NCBI GenBank assembly: GCA_012513235.1
Contig: JAAZCO010000375.1
Coordinates: forward strand, 1 to 6,705
Origin: Gammaproteobacteria bacterium
GTDB lineage: Bacteria > Pseudomonadota > Gammaproteobacteria > Pseudomonadales > Pseudomonadaceae
Length of the DNA stretch: 6,705 nt
Direction: 5' to 3'
Below are positions 5,407 through 6,705 of the stretch, piece by piece. The notes beneath the pieces are model-generated. The model was not told where the DNA came from, did not search any database, and worked only from the letters and a program-made list of their open reading frames with translations. Every line of letters begins with the position of its first letter. The first letter of the stretch is position 1. The position numbers and the translations under genes are program-made.

Positions 5407-5973
5407 ATGACCGAGACACACGAAACACACGCAGACAAGGCGAGGGCGAAAGTCCGAGAAACAGTAAAAAAGATTACCGAATGCGAGGCGCAATTAGCTC
5501 GCAATGCTATCGCTTATCAAGAGGCACTGAGAGCTGGTGACGATGACCGTTGTCTTGCAGAGCTAGAAAACCAAGACCGCACGCGCAGATCATTGCGCCT
5601 ATACAACGACCAGTTGCCATTGCACCAAGCAGCAGTAGAAGAAGCAATCAAGCAAGACGCAGCGCCTGAGATTGCCGCTATGTGTATTGAAGCGCAGAGC
5701 CTCGCAGACACAGAAACTCAATTGATTGATGAGTACTACGCGGCATGCGAGCAATTCAAGCAAGCAACCGAGGCACTCACACAGCATTCACACAAAACAA
5801 ATCAAGCAATGATCACGCTCAAGCATGAAATTGCCCGCGTGGGCAGCACTGTTAGGCCTGCTGTTAATCGTTCGCCTTTTAATAAGCCTATGCACGTTGT
5901 AGAAAATGGCCGTCAGTTGTTCGCGCATTTTACCGAGCGCTTTATTCCTGAAATTAAAGAGGGTCTACTATGA
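5407..5973 (+). CDS. Hypothetical coiled-coil protein, 188 aa
   Basis: The protein is unrecognised but has a strong coiled-coil or helical-bundle character. Residues about 8-150 are rich in A, E, Q, K and R with long helix-favouring stretches (KARAKVRETVKKITECEAQL, EQFKQATEALTQH). The C-terminus, about 150-188, is different: Pro- and Asn-containing, then FTERFIPEIKEG. I chose ATG 5407 because AGGAA (5396-5400) lies 6 nt before it. A GTG at 5362 gives a 203-aa form with the basic extension LSKLFKKPIIQEKD, overlaps the upstream stop by 8 bp and has AAGG (5350-5353) in range, so it cannot be excluded. The length and helical make-up would suit an oligomeric structural or scaffold-like protein; that is speculation. 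Confidence 0.78.
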   Translation: MTETHETHADKARAKVRETVKKITECEAQLARNAIAYQEALRAGDDDRCLAELENQDRTRRSLRLYNDQLPLHQAAVEEAIKQDAAPEIAAMCIEAQSLADTETQLIDEYYAACEQFKQATEALTQHSHKTNQAMITLKHEIARVGSTVRPAVNRSPFNKPMHVVENGRQLFAHFTERFIPEIKEGLL

Positions 5974-6380
5974 GAGAGTCCTACAGTTTTAACATACCCA
6001 AAGAAGAAAACGGCATTGTTCCGTTATCGACAGCCCAAGATCAGGCGATCAGTTCGGAAAAGCGGATGACTCAATTACTTGCAGATGACCTCCGGCGCTT
6101 TATTCGGGGCGAAAAAGGCAAACATAAATGGCAGTTAGTGGACGCAGCAGGCAAGCCAACAGACCTGAAGGCCGCCTGCGCTGCACTGGCTATGGACGCA
6201 AAACCCAAGCAGAGATTGGCTAGCACTCAACTGCCAAAAAACAAAGCAGCGCAAAAACGCAATAACCCCGTAACGCCGCTTGCACGTCAGCAGCAGTCAC
6301 AGCAAGCCAAGTCAGCGTTGGTTGATCGACTTTATGGTGGCAAAGGCTCGCTTGAGGCGAAGTTTTGGCCTAGCACTTGA
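5970..6380 (+). CDS. Hypothetical protein, 136 aa, last gene of second operon
   Basis: This protein is not recognised. Its ATG overlaps the previous stop in ATGA and follows AGAGGG (5958-5963) at 6-nt spacing. The N-terminal half has a short ordered region (RMTQLLADDLRRFIRG then KWQLVDAAGKPTDLKAACAALAMD, about residues 32-77). The second half is basic, Gln-, Lys- and Ala-rich and probably disordered (KNKAAQKRNNPVTPLARQQQ), ending in ALVDRLYGGKGSLEAKFWPS. The basic tail suggests nucleic-acid or partner binding. A terminator lies 20 nt downstream, so this gene closes the operon. Confidence 0.8.
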   Translation: MRESYSFNIPKEENGIVPLSTAQDQAISSEKRMTQLLADDLRRFIRGEKGKHKWQLVDAAGKPTDLKAACAALAMDAKPKQRLASTQLPKNKAAQKRNNPVTPLARQQQSQQAKSALVDRLYGGKGSLEAKFWPST

Positions 6381-6400
6381 TTCAGGAGAGCAGTATTCAC

Positions 6401-6427
6401 AGCCCTGCAAATATGCGGGGCTTTTTT
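6401..6427 (+). terminator. Intrinsic terminator of the DUF5681 operon
   Basis: AGCCCTGC (6401-6408) pairs with GCGGGGCT (6415-6422) through an 8-bp stem with one G-T pair and a 6-nt loop, followed by a T-run (6422-6427). It lies 20 nt after the last stop codon. Confidence 0.85.
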
Positions 6428-6490
6428 ATGCGTGTCTGATGGGTAAGAAAAAAACGACCTAGCGCAATTAGCAGGCAAACATGCGCCAAG

Positions 6491-6510
6491 GTGTCTACTA
6501 AAGTGTCTAC
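6491..6510. repeat. Two integrase arm-type repeats (right)
   Basis: GTGTCTACT (6491-6499) and GTGTCTAC (6503-6510) repeat the left-end motif in the same orientation and with the same 12-bp spacing. AAGGTGTCTACTA is shared word for word with the left array, from 309. These are the likely right arm sites of the integrase. Confidence 0.75.
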
Positions 6511-6525
6511 CGCAAACAGCAGGCG

Positions 6526-6550
6526 AAAAAAAACCCTTGAAAATCAAGGG
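6526..6550 (-). terminator. Intrinsic terminator downstream of tRNA-Ser
   Basis: Read on the minus strand, CCCTTGA and TCAAGGG form a perfect 7-bp stem with a 3-nt loop, followed by eight T. It lies inside the element, 14 nt beyond the CCA end of the tRNA. It replaces the host terminator that the insertion pushed to 125-158. Confidence 0.8.
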
Positions 6551-6564
6551 CTTAATTAAGTATG

Positions 6565-6579
6565 TGGCGGTGAAGGAGA
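6565..6579. repeat. Right attachment core (attR), within tRNA-Ser 3' end
   Basis: This is the second copy of the 15-bp core. It supplies the CCA end, the discriminator base, the 3' acceptor strand and the start of the T-arm of the tRNA on the minus strand. The tRNA therefore stays intact after integration, as is usual for tRNA-targeting integrases. Confidence 0.85.
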
Positions 6580-6654
6580 GATTCGAACTCTCGACACGAT
6601 TTCTCGTATACTCGCTTTCCAGGCGAGCTCCTTCAGCCACTCGGACACTTCACC
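6565..6654 (-). tRNA. tRNA-Ser(GGA)
   Basis: This is a 90-nt class II tRNA. The 5' acceptor strand GGTGAAG pairs with CTTCACC, then discriminator G and encoded CCA. The anticodon loop CTGGAAA carries GGA (anticodon at 6618-6620 on the minus strand), there is a long variable arm, and the T loop reads TTCGAAT. It closely resembles E. coli tRNA-Ser(GGA), which reads UCC and UCU codons. Its 3' end is the integration target and remains intact. Confidence 0.97.
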
Positions 6655-6686
6655 GCAGTTCTTAAAAACATCTTAGATGTCTTCAA

Positions 6687-6700
6687 GGCGCGCTAATATA
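6687..6700 (-). promoter_or_regulatory. Likely promoter -10 and discriminator of tRNA-Ser
   Basis: On the minus strand, TATATT (6695-6700) is followed by a GC-rich discriminator (GCGCGCC), typical of stable-RNA promoters under stringent control. The -35 box would lie beyond the window. A palindrome, ACATCTTAGATGT (6668-6680), sits in the tRNA leader. Confidence 0.5.
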
Positions 6701-6705
6701 GCCCA

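Larger units (their letters stand above)
164..6579. mobile_element. Small integrative element inserted in tRNA-Ser(GGA)
   Basis: The element is bounded by 15-bp direct repeats, the right copy being the 3' end of an intact tRNA-Ser gene, and one unit measures 6401 bp. Inside are a P4-type integrase at the left end, an AlpA-type small regulator, and two rightward operons of mostly unrecognised genes. Repeats resembling integrase arm sites sit just inside both ends. I see no structural, terminase large-subunit or conjugation genes, so transfer would need a helper. The class is inferred: a phage-satellite-like island is the best fit, and a reduced genomic island is the alternative. The integrase lies at the end away from the tRNA gene, whereas in many tRNA-borne islands it lies beside it. 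Confidence 0.85.

Noticed and set aside
5960..5970. GGGTCTACTA resembling an integrase arm site
   Set aside because: It is a single copy with one mismatch, and it forms the ribosome-binding and start region of the last gene; chance is the simpler explanation.
6280..6462. Plus-strand ORF of 60 codons overlapping the last gene and its terminator
   Set aside because: It is out of frame with the coupled operon gene and runs through the terminator hairpin.
6332..6640. Minus-strand ORF of 102 codons across the tRNA-Ser gene
   Set aside because: It translates the tRNA itself and its terminator region; the tRNA structure is clear and the frame has no support.

Overview
The window holds what looks like one complete small integrative element, about 6.4 kb, inserted at the 3' end of a tRNA-Ser(GGA) gene. 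The host is probably a gammaproteobacterium: the tRNA closely resembles the E. coli tRNA-Ser(GGA), Shine-Dalgarno sequences are strong and canonical, and base composition is moderate. I cannot name the genus. A 15-bp core (TGGCGGTGAAGGAGA) occurs as a direct repeat at 164-178 (left junction) and 6565-6579 (inside the intact tRNA gene, minus strand). This gives an element unit of 6401 bp. Copies of GTGTCTACT lie just inside both ends, as expected for integrase arm-type sites.

Layout. 1-163 is flanking DNA with a terminator. 164-356 holds the left attachment core, a good sigma70-type promoter and three arm-type repeats. 357-2113 encodes a P4-type tyrosine integrase and a downstream 163-aa protein with a helix-turn-helix-like C-terminus. 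2195-4054 is a tightly packed rightward operon: an AlpA-type regulator/excisionase candidate, a 136-aa unknown, a 49-aa hydrophobic ORF, an 86-aa winged-helix-like protein, and a 285-aa protein with a possible TubC-like N-terminus. The last gene carries a striking array of G-tracts spaced about one helical turn apart. The operon ends at a clear terminator (4062-4085). 4086-4407 is non-coding and ends in an extended -10 promoter with a dyad at the predicted transcript start. 4408-6380 is a second operon of four translationally coupled genes, starting with a DUF5681 protein and followed by three unrecognised proteins, ending at a terminator (6401-6427). Two arm-type repeats, a minus-strand terminator and the tRNA gene close the element.

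How it may work. The element has an integrase, an AlpA-type regulator and candidate DNA-handling proteins. It has no capsid, tail, large terminase, conjugation, toxin or resistance gene that I can recognise. That profile fits a minimal phage satellite or other helper-dependent island better than a prophage or a conjugative element; this is inference. The most interesting structure is regulatory: dyads beginning CCAGTTATT and ending ACTGG lie at the predicted starts of both the alpA operon and the DUF5681 operon, suggesting one regulator controls both. The reconstructed attP core shows dyad symmetry around a 7-bp spacer, which supports the assigned boundaries.
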